From: JABWCQ01 sp964587105
GTDB lineage: Bacteria > Electryoneota > RPQS01
Length of the DNA: 64,000 nt
Direction of reading: 5' to 3'
NCBI GenBank assembly: GCA_964587105.1
Contig: CAZPKG010000001.1
Span: forward strand, 186,001-250,000
The notes below the pieces were generated by a model. The model ran no database searches, was not told the DNA's origin, and was given only the letters and a program-made list of their open reading frames with translations. Of this stretch, positions 1-8,084 are shown piece after piece. Each line of letters begins with the position of its first letter. Position 1 is the stretch's first letter. The translations under genes were made by a program, and so were the position numbers.

Positions 1-3000
1 TCAGCAAGGTCGGTCCTTCGGCCGTTACGATGTAGTAGAATTCGGTGGTCGCGTTTGAGAGGATGTTTGCATCTGTGTAAAACGCGCTGGCCGTCGTGGC
101 GATCAAGTTTGCGGGAATCGGTTGAATGTTTACGTCCGTGGAACGATAGACGCGATAGCTAACCGAGCCTGACGACGCAACGGGTGCCCAATCGAGGAAG
201 ATGTCGTTGTTCGAGCGCATAACCACCAAAGATTCGGGCGTGCAAGTATTGCCGGTGACATTCAAGACGTAGGCACCTGCATTGATTCCGAACCCGTGAA
301 CAATTATCCAGAAAGGTCGGCCAGAGGTGGCGGTAAATGTCGCACTGCTCTGCAGCACAAAGTTGCCGCCGCAATAGTTGTCATCGTTGCAAACGACAGA
401 TATCGTCCCGGGGCAAGTAAATCCGCCGGTGCGAATTTCCAACCCTGTGTCGTAGCTCGAACCGCACAAGGAAACCGTCACTTCAGTGCAAGATTCCATT
501 TGCAAAGAATAGAACACGTCGTTGCTGGTGCTGCCAACGCAATCCGCATAGTCATTGTCCGCGCAGAGCGTGCTGCCTGCGTCAACATATGGAAGGGAGG
601 TAATAGCCAATGCACCGCCGCAAGCATCGTTCACGCGCTGACCGCCTGTCGTGCCTGTGACGTTTATGACGTATGGACCCGCGTTAAAGGAGTAGCCATG
701 CACGATAAAATAATAGGTAAGGCCCGCTTCACCAAAGAACGTGACGGCAGTTTGCACACTGCATGAATCGTCATCGCAAATGACTTGATCAACACCGGGG
801 CAATCTCCACCCGCGCGAACTTCAATTGCGCAGTCATAGCTTGATCCACAAAGCGAAACGTTGATGTTTCCGCACTGAACCGGCGTGTAGTTATAGACTA
901 CGTCTTTCGACAAAGTACCGATGCAATTAGCAAAATCGTTGTTTGCACAAATCGTATTGCCGTTGTCAGTGTACGGAAGATGCGCTATCGTTGTGCCCGG
1001 GCAAGTGTCGTTTGCAGGTACAAACGGGTCACCGGCGGTGACGTTCAGCACATATGACCCTTGTGACGATGTGACATAGCCATGGATCGAGAAATAGTAT
1101 GTCTGATTCGCAGCAGCTTGGAACGTCACTTGGCTGCTGAGGCCGCAACCCGGATAGTCATCGTTACAGGCAACGGTGGTTGTGCCGGGACATGTCCCTC
1201 CTGAACGAACTTCAAGACCTGTGTCATAACTTGATCCGCACAGCGAAACGGTAATGTCCTGACAAATCGGTGACGTGTAAGTGTATAGAACTTCGGGAGA
1301 CGCTGCACCTACACAATCATTGTAGTTGTTGTTGGCTCCGCACGTGGTGCCACTGTTATTGTAAGGAAGTCCGCCGATAACAATTGATCCGACGCAGGAG
1401 TCGTTAACCGGAAGCGGGTCAGACTGCGATCCTGTCACAGAGATGTTGAAGGCACCCGAGTTGTTCTGGAATCCATGAACTATTATGAAGTAGTTCGTGT
1501 TGGCGGCGGCCACGAAAGAGACCTGACTGCTCAAACCGCAAGCGGCATAGTCATCGTTGCAGGCGGCCTGCGTTGTGCCGGGGCAACTTCCGCCGAAACG
1601 GACTTCTACGGCTGTATCATAGCTTGAACCACAAAGGCTAACGGTGATGTTGCGCGGACAGGGAGATGATGTCAGCGTGTAAACAACGTCTTGCGACGTG
1701 GAACCGATGCAATTTGTGTAGTTGTTTACGGCAGTTGCGGTCGATCCTGTCGAAACATACGGAAGAGCGTTGATGTAGAAACCCGGACAAACGTCATTGT
1801 TGGGTGGTTCGACCAAACCGCGTAAAACAAATGACGCGCCGATGTCGCCCACATGCGTGCCGCCATAGAGATTTTGGTCGGCCGTGATCACAGCGTTTGC
1901 AGCCGTGAGCATTGACGCGCCGGTGCCATAGTAGTAGTAGCTCTGAAGCGCATTCTTGTTCATCACTGTGCGGCTACCTGCGTTCACTTCTGCATCGTAG
2001 AGAGCTTGGCTCCAAATTTGGCCGCCGTAATGAACGCCCGTGTTGTCTTCAGGGTAATGAAGTCCCGCTTGCATTGAGCGCCCGCCGAAGCAAGCCTGTA
2101 AAGCCCAATTCCCTAACCAAGTTGCGCCGTATGAGAATTGCGATCTGCTATAGGACTTTGCCCAGTAATCACCCCAGCCTTCACCGAGTCGGCCTTCGTC
2201 GCCACCGCCCCAGCCGGGTGTGATGGAGTTATTGATCGCATGGCCGTATTCGTGGAGTACCACGTCGGCGTCTTCAGCGGCGTCGGCGTCACCGCTTCCG
2301 GGGCCTTGACCAAATGTCAAGTAGTTGCCCGAAGGATGATAGTGCGCGTTGCAATCGAAATTCTCGGCGTGCGGGTCGCACGGCAAAGAGCCGTTTTGAA
2401 TCGCATTGAAACCGAGAGATTGCATCCAACGCTGGCTTTTGTCAATGTGGTAATAGACGACGACGTCTTCAAATTGATCTGCATCACGAGTGTAATTGAA
2501 AGCGGAACTGTTGATCTGCAAGACCGGCGAGATGTTCGGTACTTCAATGTCGTCGATATCGCAGTATGGGCCGGTCAGGTAGTAGTATGTGTTGCCAAAC
2601 AGCGGAAAGCTGGAAATGTCGAGCAACGTGCGATTGAAACGTTCAGCGGACAACTGCGGACTATTTGCGTCGTTGTTGTCTGTCAGTCCTGGGCTGCCGT
2701 AAGGCATACCTGACGAGCAGATTGGGTTCGGGTCGAAAACGTACCCTGTGCCGTTGACAGCCATGGCGATATTCTTCGCACGGCGAATTGCACCAGAGTT
2801 GGCGTCAATCATGATTTCCCAGTCACCTTTTGCGTCAGTTGGTTCTGAATAGTTTATCAGAACACGCCAGCAAAGGTCAAAATCTGTGTTTTCACCAGCC
2901 CAAACAACAAGATCAGACTCCGGACCGAAATCGGGGTCGATTTGAGCGCCGAGATACTGTATGGCGATTTGTGAAGCCATATCGGAATTCAGAGCCGGAA

Positions 3001-3466
3001 TGGTCACAATTTGATCATCAAAGAGATAAAGGCTCGAGAAGTAGAATCGAGCATACATATCGTGATCGAATGAAACAACAACGTTGCCGGGATATACTCG
3101 TACCTCATTGATGAAGCGCTCGAACGTAACATGAAAGCCGCCGGGTGATTCCACAGAACGGACGACACGGAGCGCTTCTTTTGTCGGCTCCATGCCCAGC
3201 CAGTCCTTGTGAACCGTCAGGAATTCACGAGCAGCTTCCTCGACCGTACCCTTATAAGGGCCTTCAAACATCTGGCTTACACTTTGAAGCCTACCCGAAC
3301 GGGTGTCAACCACGGCATTGCCTTCCGTTTCCCACATGCTCCCCTCGTCCCAGTGGGTGGGGGGCGTCTCGAGAGGACTCTTCGAATCCTCGTGGAAGGC
3401 GAGGAGTCGTGCCGCCGGTAGCGCCAGTCCTATCAGCGCGACGACCAACATCCTCCTAAACAACAT
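1..3466 (-). CDS. Secreted M36/M4-like zinc metalloprotease with four C-terminal repeats (3' end outside window)
   Basis: The frame is open from the ATG at 3466 to the window edge (over 1155 codons) and the stop lies outside. A short hydrophobic N-terminus (LVVALIGLALPAA) looks like a signal peptide. Residues about 40-200 resemble a fungalysin/thermolysin propeptide. The zinc site is HEYGH at residues 405-409, with the likely third ligand in GEGWGDY at Glu429, 24 residues after the first His as in thermolysin; the GEGW context is typical of M36. From about residue 555 come four repeats of ~129 residues, each with NDxCxG, LCGSSYDT, CNDD and HGF signatures, resembling pre-peptidase C-terminal domains, then an Fn3-like stretch. 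It probably acts outside the cell. The start is uncertain because AGGAGG directly abuts a second ATG at 3451. Confidence 0.85.
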   Translation of the reverse strand, partial: MLFRRMLVVALIGLALPAARLLAFHEDSKSPLETPPTHWDEGSMWETEGNAVVDTRSGRLQSVSQMFEGPYKGTVEEAAREFLTVHKDWLGMEPTKEALRVVRSVESPGGFHVTFERFINEVRVYPGNVVVSFDHDMYARFYFSSLYLFDDQIVTIPALNSDMASQIAIQYLGAQIDPDFGPESDLVVWAGENTDFDLCWRVLINYSEPTDAKGDWEIMIDANSGAIRRAKNIAMAVNGTGYVFDPNPICSSGMPYGSPGLTDNNDANSPQLSAERFNRTLLDISSFPLFGNTYYYLTGPYCDIDDIEVPNISPVLQINSSAFNYTRDADQFEDVVVYYHIDKSQRWMQSLGFNAIQNGSLPCDPHAENFDCNAHYHPSGNYLTFGQGPGSGDADAAEDADVVLHEYGHAINNSITPGWGGGDEGRLGEGWGDYWAKSYSRSQFSYGATWLGNWALQACFGGRSMQAGLHYPEDNTGVHYGGQIWSQALYDAEVNAGSRTVMNKNALQSYYYYGTGASMLTAANAVITADQNLYGGTHVGDIGASFVLRGLVEPPNNDVCPGFYINALPYVSTGSTATAVNNYTNCIGSTSQDVVYTLTSSPCPRNITVSLCGSSYDTAVEVRFGGSCPGTTQAACNDDYAACGLSSQVSFVAAANTNYFIIVHGFQNNSGAFNISVTGSQSDPLPVNDSCVGSIVIGGLPYNNSGTTCGANNNYNDCVGAASPEVLYTYTSPICQDITVSLCGSSYDTGLEVRSGGTCPGTTTVACNDDYPGCGLSSQVTFQAAANQTYYFSIHGYVTSSQGSYVLNVTAGDPFVPANDTCPGTTIAHLPYTDNGNTICANNDFANCIGTLSKDVVYNYTPVQCGNINVSLCGSSYDCAIEVRAGGDCPGVDQVICDDDSCSVQTAVTFFGEAGLTYYFIVHGYSFNAGPYVINVTGTTGGQRVNDACGGALAITSLPYVDAGSTLCADNDYADCVGSTSNDVFYSLQMESCTEVTVSLCGSSYDTGLEIRTGGFTCPGTISVVCNDDNYCGGNFVLQSSATFTATSGRPFWIIVHGFGINAGAYVLNVTGNTCTPESLVVMRSNNDIFLDWAPVASSGSVSYRVYRSTDVNIQPIPANLIATTASAFYTDANILSNATTEFYYIVTAEGPTLL
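265..1810 (-). repeat. Four tandem ~388-bp coding repeats in the metalloprotease
   Basis: Repeat units begin near 1803, 1411, 1017 and 631 (minus strand), spaced 385-390 bp. Each encodes NDxCxG at its start, then VSLCGSSYD, a GGxCPG turn, CNDD and a VHGF motif. The copies have diverged at DNA level, so they look like old domain duplications rather than a recent expansion. The conserved cysteines suggest disulphides in an exported protein. Confidence 0.8.
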
Positions 3467-3586
3467 CTTAGAGTTACACATACATCTTGTCCTTAATTTG
3501 GTTTCCATCAAATTCCACAGAAATGTTCTGTTAAGCATAAGTAGACAAAATGAGAGGAAAATGCAATATCAGTCAACAACCTACAC

Positions 3587-3620
3587 AAAAAAAGCCGGAC
3601 CGTATTCTGAGCGGTCCGGC
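3587..3620 (-). terminator. Rho-independent terminator of the ABC exporter operon
   Basis: A perfect 9-bp stem (gccggaccg at 3594-3602, cggtccggc at 3612-3620) with a 9-nt loop is followed on the minus strand by seven T residues (3587-3593). It lies 28 bases beyond the permease stop codon, between this operon and the start of the metalloprotease gene. Confidence 0.9.
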
Positions 3621-3647
3621 ATTCTTACCGTACTTGTGTAGTCTGAG

Positions 3648-4787
3648 CTAATCCAGCGTCCTGCGGTAGAAAGTCACCGCAATGGTCATCATTACGGCCG
3701 TAAAGAGTAACATTGGCCATATATTCGGCCAGAGGTCGCCTAACTCGTTGCCTTTCAGAACGATGCCGCGAACGACCCGATGAAAGTGTGTCAAAGGGAG
3801 GATATTCCCGATGATCTGAGCCCAATAGGGCATCCCACGAAACGGGAACATGAATCCCGAAAGCAAGATGTTCGGCAGGAAGAAGAAGAAGGTCATTTGC
3901 ATCGCCTGTAACTGATTGCGGGCCAACGAGGAAATAGTGATGCCCACCATCAAGTTCGCAGCAATGAAGATGTAAGCGGCAAGGTACAGGGAGGTGATGC
4001 TGCCGAAGAACGGAATATGAAACAGTATTCGAGCGGCGATTAAGATTAAGGTTGCCTGAACCAAGCCTACCACGATGTAGGGCATAATCTTGCCGGCCAA
4101 GACTTCAAACGGACGAAGCGGCATCGCGAGGAGGTTTTCCATTGTGCCGCGTTCACGTTCGCGTGTGATTGCCAACCCGGTCATCAAGACCATCGTCATT
4201 GTCAGAATAACACCCATCAATCCGGGGACGACATTGAAATGCGTGTTGCCTTCAGGATTGTACATGCGCTGCACGCGCGCCTCAAACGGCGGAGGAGCGG
4301 GAACAAGCTGGGCCAGTGGCCCGGTCAGGTCCTTTCGTGCGACATACTCGAAAACCTGACTTAACGAAGATAACGCCATCCCGGTAGCAGTCGGGTCGGT
4401 CGCGTCGGCTTCGATCAACACGGCAGGGCGCTCTCCGCGAAGCATGTTCTTTGTGAAATCCACGGGGATGTTAATCACAAACTGAATCTCACCTCGCGCC
4501 AGAGCGCGGCGGCCCGCTTCTTCATCGGGAAGCTCACCTACAACGTCAAAGTAGTCTGAATTTTTGAGCGTGGAAACAATTGTGCGGGTGATTTCACTGT
4601 GATCATTTACGATCAGCGCTGTTGGCATGTGTTTGGGATCGCTGTTGATAGCATAGCCAAACAGCGTAAGCTGCATGATCGGGATGCCGACAATCATTCC
4701 AAATGTCAAGCGGTCGCGTTTGAGTTGGAGAAACTCCTTGACGACCATGCTCCACCAGCGCGAGAAGCCTGCTTTGCTGAAGATCAT
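3648..4787 (-). CDS. ABC-2 type exporter permease (YbhR/YbhS-like)
   Basis: This 379-residue integral membrane protein has one N-terminal membrane helix (about residues 27-47), a periplasmic loop of about 140 residues, then a block of five helices. That is the ABC2_membrane_3 layout seen in YbhS/YbhR, YhhJ and DrrB-like exporters. The segment TRERERGTMENLLAMP is the cytoplasmic coupling region characteristic of this family. Its start overlaps the ATPase gene by 4 bases, so the two are translationally coupled. Only one permease is present, so it probably works as a homodimer, whereas the E. coli Ybh system has two. Its substrate cannot be told from the sequence. Confidence 0.9.
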   Translation of the reverse strand: MIFSKAGFSRWWSMVVKEFLQLKRDRLTFGMIVGIPIMQLTLFGYAINSDPKHMPTALIVNDHSEITRTIVSTLKNSDYFDVVGELPDEEAGRRALARGEIQFVINIPVDFTKNMLRGERPAVLIEADATDPTATGMALSSLSQVFEYVARKDLTGPLAQLVPAPPPFEARVQRMYNPEGNTHFNVVPGLMGVILTMTMVLMTGLAITRERERGTMENLLAMPLRPFEVLAGKIMPYIVVGLVQATLILIAARILFHIPFFGSITSLYLAAYIFIAANLMVGITISSLARNQLQAMQMTFFFFLPNILLSGFMFPFRGMPYWAQIIGNILPLTHFHRVVRGIVLKGNELGDLWPNIWPMLLFTAVMMTIAVTFYRRTLD

Positions 4788-5722
4788 TGCGTGGCCTGCT
4801 TTCCGTTCAGTTGAGTATGCTTCATGAGGTAGATGAAGACGTCCTCAAGCCCGGTTTCCATCGGCTCAAGTCGCAACGATGTTCCGGCGACAGCTTTACG
4901 CAACTGTTGTTCAAGCAAGACCGTATCTGAACCGCTAACATGCAAGACCGTTCCGAAAAGCACAGTTTGTTCAATGCCCGGAGTACGCTGCAATCGCTCT
5001 GATAGCCCGGCCAGATGTTCACCGTGAATCGCCCAAGTGCCAATATGCTGTGAGGCGATAACCTCGCTTGACGTCCCTTGTGCGAGCAAGTTTCCGTTGA
5101 AAATGTAGGCGAGCTTATGACAGCGTTCGGCCTCGTCCATGTAATGCGTGCTAACAAGCACGGAGATGCCTTGGCGCGCCAGTTGATGCAGCTCTTCCCA
5201 GAAGTCCCGTCGAGCTGCAGGATCGACTCCGGCGGTCGGTTCATCCAGCAAGAGCAACTCGGGTTTGTGCAGCATACACGCCGCCAACGCCAACCGCTGT
5301 TTCCAACCTCCGGACAGCGCCCCCACCAATTGGTTAGCCCGTTCCGTTAATCCGAGACCTTCCAACGCTTCATCCACTGCTTCGTTTCGGCTATCCATGT
5401 TATACATGCGCGCCACGAAATCAAGATTCTCCCGCAACGTCAAGTCTTCCCAATAGGAAAATTTCTGCGTCATGTAGCCCACGTGGCGTTTGATCTTGGA
5501 ACTTTCTTTTAGAATATCGTAGCCCAAACAGGTTCCGCTGCCTGAGTCCGGGGTGAGCAAGCCGCACATCATGCGAATAGTGGTAGTCTTGCCGCTACCG
5601 TTGGGTCCAAGAAAGCCGAATATTTCGCCGCGTTTCACTTGCAGCGAGACTTGATTCACGACGCGCTTGTGTCCGAAGGTCTTGACTAAATCGCGAACAT
5701 CTATTGCAAGATCGCCGGTCAT
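4784..5722 (-). CDS. ABC transporter ATP-binding protein (YbhF-like half)
   Basis: This 312-residue cytoplasmic ATPase powers the exporter. Visible motifs are Walker A GPNGSGKT (residues 39-46), the Q-loop in YMTQKFSYW, signature LSGGWKQR, Walker B LLLLDEPTAGVDP and the switch His in STHYMDEAE. There is a single nucleotide-binding domain, followed by about 90 residues of regulatory C-terminus typical of ABC-2 ATPases. E. coli YbhF carries two such domains, so this one probably dimerises. It overlaps its neighbours on both sides by 4 bases (ATGA), giving an adaptor-ATPase-permease operon. Confidence 0.93.
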   Translation of the reverse strand: MTGDLAIDVRDLVKTFGHKRVVNQVSLQVKRGEIFGFLGPNGSGKTTTIRMMCGLLTPDSGSGTCLGYDILKESSKIKRHVGYMTQKFSYWEDLTLRENLDFVARMYNMDSRNEAVDEALEGLGLTERANQLVGALSGGWKQRLALAACMLHKPELLLLDEPTAGVDPAARRDFWEELHQLARQGISVLVSTHYMDEAERCHKLAYIFNGNLLAQGTSSEVIASQHIGTWAIHGEHLAGLSERLQRTPGIEQTVLFGTVLHVSGSDTVLLEQQLRKAVAGTSLRLEPMETGLEDVFIYLMKHTQLNGKQATQ

Positions 5723-6699
5723 TGAACTGCAACGCTCACGGGCTGGCCGACGTTCAACTTGCTTTGCAACGGGTCATTGGGGCGCGCTTCAATCATGTAA
5801 ACAAGTTTGCTGCGCGTGTCGTTGCTGTAGATGATTGGCGGGGTGTATTCGGCGGCAGGTGAGATGAATGATATGGTTCCGGCAACTGTCGCCTCGCAAC
5901 CGTCGCATGAAATCAAGACGGCGCGTCCGACTGAAAGGGCGCCGATCATGGTCTCGGGGACAAAAAATCGTATCTTCAGGTTTTCAGGCGGGAGAAAACG
6001 AACGACTACTCCGCCCGCCGGAACCCATTCGCCGGGTTCATACATGACATCCACGACAAGGCCGGCAGTCTGCGACTGCACGGCCTTTTGATTGTAGCGC
6101 CATTCAGCTTGTTGAACGGCGGCTCGTGCGGCTTCGACGAGCGAGGTCTGAGCGGAGACCTGATTTTCGCGCGCTGGTAGAGATGCGACACGGAGTTGAT
6201 TCTGCAATTCGATAACGCGTTCCTTGGCAAGTTCGGCTTGGGTTCGAGCCATGTCAAGCTGCTCGTCGGACACACCGCCTGTCTCGTAGGTGGCAGTCTG
6301 GCGCTTGTATGTAGAGGCTGTCAAAGCTTCGTTCGCTTTGGCTTGTGCAAGCTGAGCCTTGATCACGTCAATCTCTTGCGGGCGGCGACCCTGTTTCAGG
6401 TCCTCCAACTGTGACTCGGCGGCAGCTAATTGCTCGCGAGCCTGCTCCAATGCGGCGGACTCAAGCTCGCTGTCAAGGAAATATAGAGGAATGCCGGCTG
6501 GAATCTCCTGCCCGCGCTTCACGGCTACGGAATCGAGACGCCCCGGCTGGGAGGATGCAATATAGATGTAGTCGGCCTCCGTGTACCCCTGATAGCCGTC
6601 CGGACGCTTGGTCCCGCACGCTTGCAGGAGAAGTCCTATGCCAATGATGAGCAGAGAGAGTATTTGTTTGTGGCCGGTTCGATGAAGTGAGTCAGGCAT
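5719..6699 (-). CDS. HlyD-family periplasmic adaptor lipoprotein of the ABC exporter
   Basis: The chosen ATG at 6699 (326 residues) has AGGA a few bases upstream; an in-frame TTG at 6735 would add 12 residues. A hydrophobic N-terminus ends in a lipobox LLQAC, so it is probably a lipoprotein. A biotinyl-lipoyl-like half follows, then a coiled-coil hairpin (about residues 75-190, rich in Ala, Gln and Glu), the second lipoyl half and a beta-barrel domain, as in YbhG/YhiI adaptors. The coiled coil would contact an outer-membrane TolC-type channel not seen here. It is the first gene of the minus-strand operon and faces the flagellar cluster divergently. Confidence 0.9.
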   Translation of the reverse strand: MPDSLHRTGHKQILSLLIIGIGLLLQACGTKRPDGYQGYTEADYIYIASSQPGRLDSVAVKRGQEIPAGIPLYFLDSELESAALEQAREQLAAAESQLEDLKQGRRPQEIDVIKAQLAQAKANEALTASTYKRQTATYETGGVSDEQLDMARTQAELAKERVIELQNQLRVASLPARENQVSAQTSLVEAARAAVQQAEWRYNQKAVQSQTAGLVVDVMYEPGEWVPAGGVVVRFLPPENLKIRFFVPETMIGALSVGRAVLISCDGCEATVAGTISFISPAAEYTPPIIYSNDTRSKLVYMIEARPNDPLQSKLNVGQPVSVAVQ

Positions 6700-7068
6700 G
6701 TGATCCTGTTCGAAATGGTATTTGAACGATGTCAAAGGGTAACTATTTCATACGGGAAAGGCAACTACCCATGAACGACGACGGACAGGCTCCAGAATTA
6801 CCTTACGTAATAGTAATCCATTTGTCACTCCGTTTGCATGTTTCTATAACAAATGCGTGGGCAAGCTGAAGTGATTTGGGTAGGAAAATGGTGCCGCGAC
6901 CGCAAAGATTAGCGGGTGATTGGTATGTTGGGTCATTTGAGCAAAACATATTAAATAATTTATATTTATAAACTTACATTCAAATTAGAGAGCTAAATTA
7001 AAGTTTTTGGAGGGTCGGCACGATAACTGCTTATTGCTCTGGTGGCAAAAAAGTTCAAGGAACACTTC
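6700..7068. other. Divergent intergenic region between exporter operon and flgC
   Basis: About 370 bases without a convincing gene. It holds a strongly AT-rich stretch (about 6940-6990) and, near the flgC end, a sigma-54 type motif. No flgB or flgB remnant is visible. The promoter of the minus-strand exporter should lie here, but I could not pick it out with confidence. Confidence 0.6.
7016..7031 (+). promoter_or_regulatory. Sigma-54 promoter motif upstream of flgC
   Basis: cGGCACG-ataa-cTGCT matches the -24/-12 consensus TGGCACG-N4-TTGCW at 10 of 12 positions, with the invariant GG (7017-7018) and GC (7029-7030) exactly 10 bases apart. The predicted start of transcription is near 7042, leaving a leader of about 27 bases before the flgC ATG at 7069, with AAGGA at 7057-7061. 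Confidence 0.7.
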
Positions 7069-7557
7069 ATGGAAATCCATCCCCTCTTTTCGGGTATGAA
7101 CTCGAGCACGTCCGGCATGACGGCGCAACGGAAGCGCATGAACGCCATTGCCGAGAATATCGCGAACATCGAAACGACGCGGACCGAGGAGGGCGGACCC
7201 TACCGCCGGAAAGCTACCGTGCTGTCTGAAGACCAGCGCTTTGAAACGGCGCTTGAGCAGAGCACGCATCAAAAGCTGGCCCGTACCGATGGAAATCACA
7301 TGTTCGGGCGCAACGAGGATAAGATTCTCTCACCGATGAATGGTGTGAAGGCGACCATTGAAGAGGATCAATCGGCATTTCGTGAAGTCTATGATCCGGA
7401 TCATCCGGATGCAGACGAGAACGGAATCGTGAAGCTGCCAAACGTTGACTTAGTGCAGGAAATGACAGAACTCATTAGCGCATCACGGGCCTTTGAAGCG
7501 AACGTTACAGCCTTCAATGCAACCAAAGCTATGATGAAGAAGGCGCTGGAACTATAA
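7069..7557 (+). CDS. flgC: Flagellar basal-body proximal rod protein FlgC
   Basis: This 162-residue protein forms part of the proximal rod in the periplasm. The N-terminus has the axial-protein signature (GMTAQRKRMNAIAENIANIETT) and the C-terminus the matching helix (LVQEMTELISASRAFEANVTAFN), the classic Flg_bb_rod pair. The ATG at 7069 was preferred over the GTG at 7042 because AAGGA sits 7 bases before it and because the 7042 start coincides with the predicted transcription start. It leads the flagellar cluster. The usual partner flgB is not upstream, which is unusual since flgB-flgC-fliE normally stay together. Confidence 0.93.
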   Translation: MEIHPLFSGMNSSTSGMTAQRKRMNAIAENIANIETTRTEEGGPYRRKATVLSEDQRFETALEQSTHQKLARTDGNHMFGRNEDKILSPMNGVKATIEEDQSAFREVYDPDHPDADENGIVKLPNVDLVQEMTELISASRAFEANVTAFNATKAMMKKALEL

Positions 7558-7558
7558 C

Positions 7559-7753
7559 ATGAAAATCAACGCAAGCTATACGCCGCTCATTGCGCCGCAA
7601 CAGCGAATGCAAACCGCACAGTCGGCGCAAGCAGCAGCGGAGCGCGATGAAGCCGAATCGCGGTTGCGGGATTTGATCGCGCAAAAGCACGCGGAGTTTG
7701 ACAGTTTTCGTCCGGCAGAAGAGCTGGGCAAACATCTCGACTTGAGGGCATAG
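7559..7753 (+). CDS. Small conserved-position hypothetical protein between flgC and fliE
   Basis: This 64-residue ORF fills the whole gap between flgC and fliE, starting 2 bases after the flgC stop and ending 2 bases before the fliE ATG. It has a plausible GGA-type ribosome site inside the flgC 3' end. The sequence is helical and rich in Ala, Gln and charged residues (AQAAAERDEAESRLRDLIAQ), with no signal peptide or membrane segment. I do not recognise the family. Its tight fit suggests it is translated; a short secreted rod component or chaperone is possible, but that is speculation from position. Confidence 0.6.
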   Translation: MKINASYTPLIAPQQRMQTAQSAQAAAERDEAESRLRDLIAQKHAEFDSFRPAEELGKHLDLRA

Positions 7754-7754
7754 C

Positions 7755-8054
7755 ATGATCTACGGTATTGATCAACTGAAACCGATTCCGCCGATTGCGA
7801 CAGGCACACAACCGACGCAGAACGACGGCAACGGCGAAAGCTTCGGCGACACGCTGTCAAATTTCATCGGCGGTGTGAACAAGATGCAACTTGAGGCAGG
7901 AGAGAAAACGCAGCTTTTCGCCACCGGGCAGATTCAAGACATTCACGAGGTTATGGCGGCTGTTGAAGAAGCCTCCGTATCCATGGCATTACTGCTTGAA
8001 ATTCGCAAGAAAGCTCTTGAAGGTTATCAAGAACTCATGCGCACGCCGGTCTAA
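7755..8054 (+). CDS. fliE: Flagellar hook-basal body complex protein FliE
   Basis: This 99-residue protein joins the MS ring to the rod. A variable N-terminus (residues 1-30) is followed by the FliE core: SFGDTLSNFIGGVNKMQ, then the conserved tail with DIHEVMAAVEEASVSMALLLEIRKK and YQELMRT, an axial-type amphipathic helix. Its length is typical (about 100). It lies directly before fliF, the usual order. Confidence 0.95.
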   Translation: MIYGIDQLKPIPPIATGTQPTQNDGNGESFGDTLSNFIGGVNKMQLEAGEKTQLFATGQIQDIHEVMAAVEEASVSMALLLEIRKKALEGYQELMRTPV

Positions 8055-8084
8055 TTACTTTTTCAATAAAGCAACTTTTCATAG

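Noticed and set aside
296..766. Plus-strand ORF of 156 codons
   Set aside because: It is opposite the metalloprotease repeats, whose minus-strand frame is open throughout and has clear repeating motifs.
265..1810. Regular ~390-bp spacing suggested a repeat array
   Set aside because: The units are long coding domains with diverged DNA, not short direct repeats with unique spacers, so not CRISPR.
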